From: JBFJVZ01 sp041623895
GTDB lineage: Bacteria; Planctomycetota; Planctomycetia; Pirellulales; Pirellulaceae
Assembly: GCA_041623895.1 (NCBI GenBank)
Contig: JBFJVZ010000452.1
Span: 1 to 5,643 of the forward strand
Reading direction: 5' to 3'
Length of the DNA: 5,643 nt
Shown here: positions 4,566 through 5,643 of the stretch, one piece after another
Numbering within the stretch: the stretch's first letter is position 1
Layout of the letters: each line of letters opens with the position of its first letter
Made by a program: the position numbers and the translations under genes
Notes under the pieces: model-generated
What the model saw: only the letters and a program-made list of their open reading frames with translations
The model's database searches: none
Told to the model about the DNA's origin: nothing

Positions 4566-5643
4566 ATGAAGCTTCAGCTGAGCTGGCTGCCAATAAGAAT
4601 CCCGGCTCGTCAACAGGCTCGCGCTGCAGCAAGGCGAACGATTCCCATGTTCGCACTCATGTTTCTTTTGATCCCCGCTGCACACGCCCAACAAACACTC
4701 ACCGATTCAAGCGGCCAAGAATTCCGACTGATCGAAGCCACGCACTTCGAGATGGGCGCTCGGCGGCCCGATGATTTCCGCGGCGACCACAGCGACTTCA
4801 ACACCGGGGACGATGATCACCCGATTCACCCGGTCATTCTTTCCCGGCCGTTTTACATCGCGACCAGCGAAGTTACCGTCGGCCAATTCAAACAGTTTGT
4901 AAAGCAGACATCGCACCGGACAACTGCCGAAGCATCCGGCGCTGGAATCGTCGGTTGGGATCCCGTCAACAACGATCGGGGGCAGGTTAAGAGTTCGTTC
5001 ACCTGCGATCCAAAATTCAATTGGCGCAATCCCGGCTTCGCGCAAGACGATTCGCATCCGGTTGTCGGTGTCAGTTTTGATGACGCCAAAGCTTTCTGCG
5101 ATTGGCTCAGCAAAAAGGAAGGCGTCCAATATCGTTTGCCGACGGAAGCAGAATGGGAATGCGCATGCCGCGCCGGCAGCGATACGTATTTCTCGTTCGG
5201 CAACCAGTATCGAAATGTGATTCATCATCACGCCAACATCGGAAATGTCGAATTGGAACGGGAGTCGCCCGGGCGGGTAACGTTGCAGTGGTTGGTCGAC
5301 GTGGCAAAGGATCCAGAAGACGGCCATGTTTTCACGGCACCGGTGGCCAGCTACCAGCCGAATCCCTTGGGCTTTTACGATCTGCACGGCAACGTTTGGG
5401 AATGGTGTGAAGATCGATACCTGGACACCTATTACAAACAATTTGATCGCGACGGCCATCGCCAGGTTCGCGAACGAGCGATCGATCCGTTATGTCAGGA
5501 CCGCTGGAATGAACACGGTGATTGGCGTGTGATCCGCGGCGGGTCATGGTTTATCTCACCGATCCAATGCCGCAGCGGCGTACGCAGCATGTTCGAACAG
5601 CAGGATGCGGCCTGTTACGTGGGCTTTCGCGTTGTCCGCGAAC
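4566..5643 (+). CDS. secreted SUMF1/FGE-sulfatase-domain protein, 3' end cut by window
   Basis: An open frame of 359 codons runs off the right edge; after GFRVVRE the family usually ends within a few residues, so little is missing. The start at 4566 gives a basic n-region (RQQARAAARRTIP), a hydrophobic core (MFALMFLLIP) and cleavage at AHA-QQ (39-43), so it is probably periplasmic or extracellular. An AGGG lies three bases before this ATG. ATG 4506, four bases after the DUF1552 stop, is an alternative; ATG 4647 would leave an unusually short signal peptide. Family blocks in order: FEMGARRPDD (61-70), FYIATSEVTVGQFKQFV (96-112), HPVVGVSFDDAKAFCDWL (164-181), RLPTEAEWECACRAG (190-204), NPLGFYDLHGNVWEWCED (266-283), RGGSWFISPIQCRSGVRS (324-341), GFRVVRE (353-359). 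True formylglycine-generating enzymes use two cysteines after GGS; here the first position is Ile330 and only C335 remains, so sulfatase activation is unlikely. It probably forms an operon with the DUF1552 gene. Confidence 0.88.
   Translation, partial: MKLQLSWLPIRIPARQQARAAARRTIPMFALMFLLIPAAHAQQTLTDSSGQEFRLIEATHFEMGARRPDDFRGDHSDFNTGDDDHPIHPVILSRPFYIATSEVTVGQFKQFVKQTSHRTTAEASGAGIVGWDPVNNDRGQVKSSFTCDPKFNWRNPGFAQDDSHPVVGVSFDDAKAFCDWLSKKEGVQYRLPTEAEWECACRAGSDTYFSFGNQYRNVIHHHANIGNVELERESPGRVTLQWLVDVAKDPEDGHVFTAPVASYQPNPLGFYDLHGNVWEWCEDRYLDTYYKQFDRDGHRQVRERAIDPLCQDRWNEHGDWRVIRGGSWFISPIQCRSGVRSMFEQQDAACYVGFRVVRE

Noticed and set aside
4707..5459. 250-codon open frame on the minus strand
   Set aside because: It lies wholly antisense to the SUMF1-domain gene, whose translation shows a full run of family motifs; the antisense product shows no recognisable domain.
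1..5643. CRISPR array, tRNA, rRNA, transposase or attachment sites
   Set aside because: No regularly spaced repeats, cloverleaf, rRNA-like stretch or transposase motif was seen on either strand; almost all of the window is coding.

Overview
The window looks like planctomycete DNA, probably from the Pirellulaceae (Rhodopirellula-like). This rests on gene content: an ECF sigma factor next to a zinc-finger Ser/Thr kinase, a Tat-exported DUF1552 (HXXSHH) protein, and a secreted SUMF1-type domain protein, all with moderate GC. The genus is an inference; no rRNA or other marker is present.

Layout. Positions 1-181 are a gene-poor gap with a perfect short hairpin (95-111) and, at the extreme left edge, a possible start of another minus-strand gene. 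Positions 182-3029 are a two-gene minus-strand unit: an ECF sigma factor (2439-3029), then, 55 bases downstream, a 733-residue membrane kinase (182-2383). The kinase has an N-terminal zinc-binding anti-sigma-like motif, a complete Hanks-type kinase domain, one membrane span and a C-terminal DJ-1/PfpI-like domain predicted to lie outside the cytoplasmic membrane. Positions 3030-3181 are a divergent promoter region. Positions 3182-5643 are a plus-strand unit: a Tat-exported DUF1552 protein (3182-4501) and a secreted SUMF1/FGE-domain protein that runs off the right edge, probably only a few residues short of its end.

How the parts may work together. The sigma factor and kinase form the ECF/STK pairing known from planctomycetes; the kinase can plausibly hold the sigma factor (zinc motif), phosphorylate it, and respond to something sensed by the exterior DJ-1-like domain. 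The divergent unit encodes two exported proteins. The predicted 5' leaders of both divergent units carry nearly the same 17-18 base element, TGGAATTCC(A)GGTTTTTC, followed by GAGG and a start codon. This suggests that the signalling pair and the exported pair share a control mechanism.

The most unusual points are the kinase/DJ-1 fusion across a membrane, the duplicated leader element, a Thr in sigma region 2.2 where a conserved acid is missing nearby, and a SUMF1-domain protein that keeps only one of the two positions used by true formylglycine-generating enzymes.
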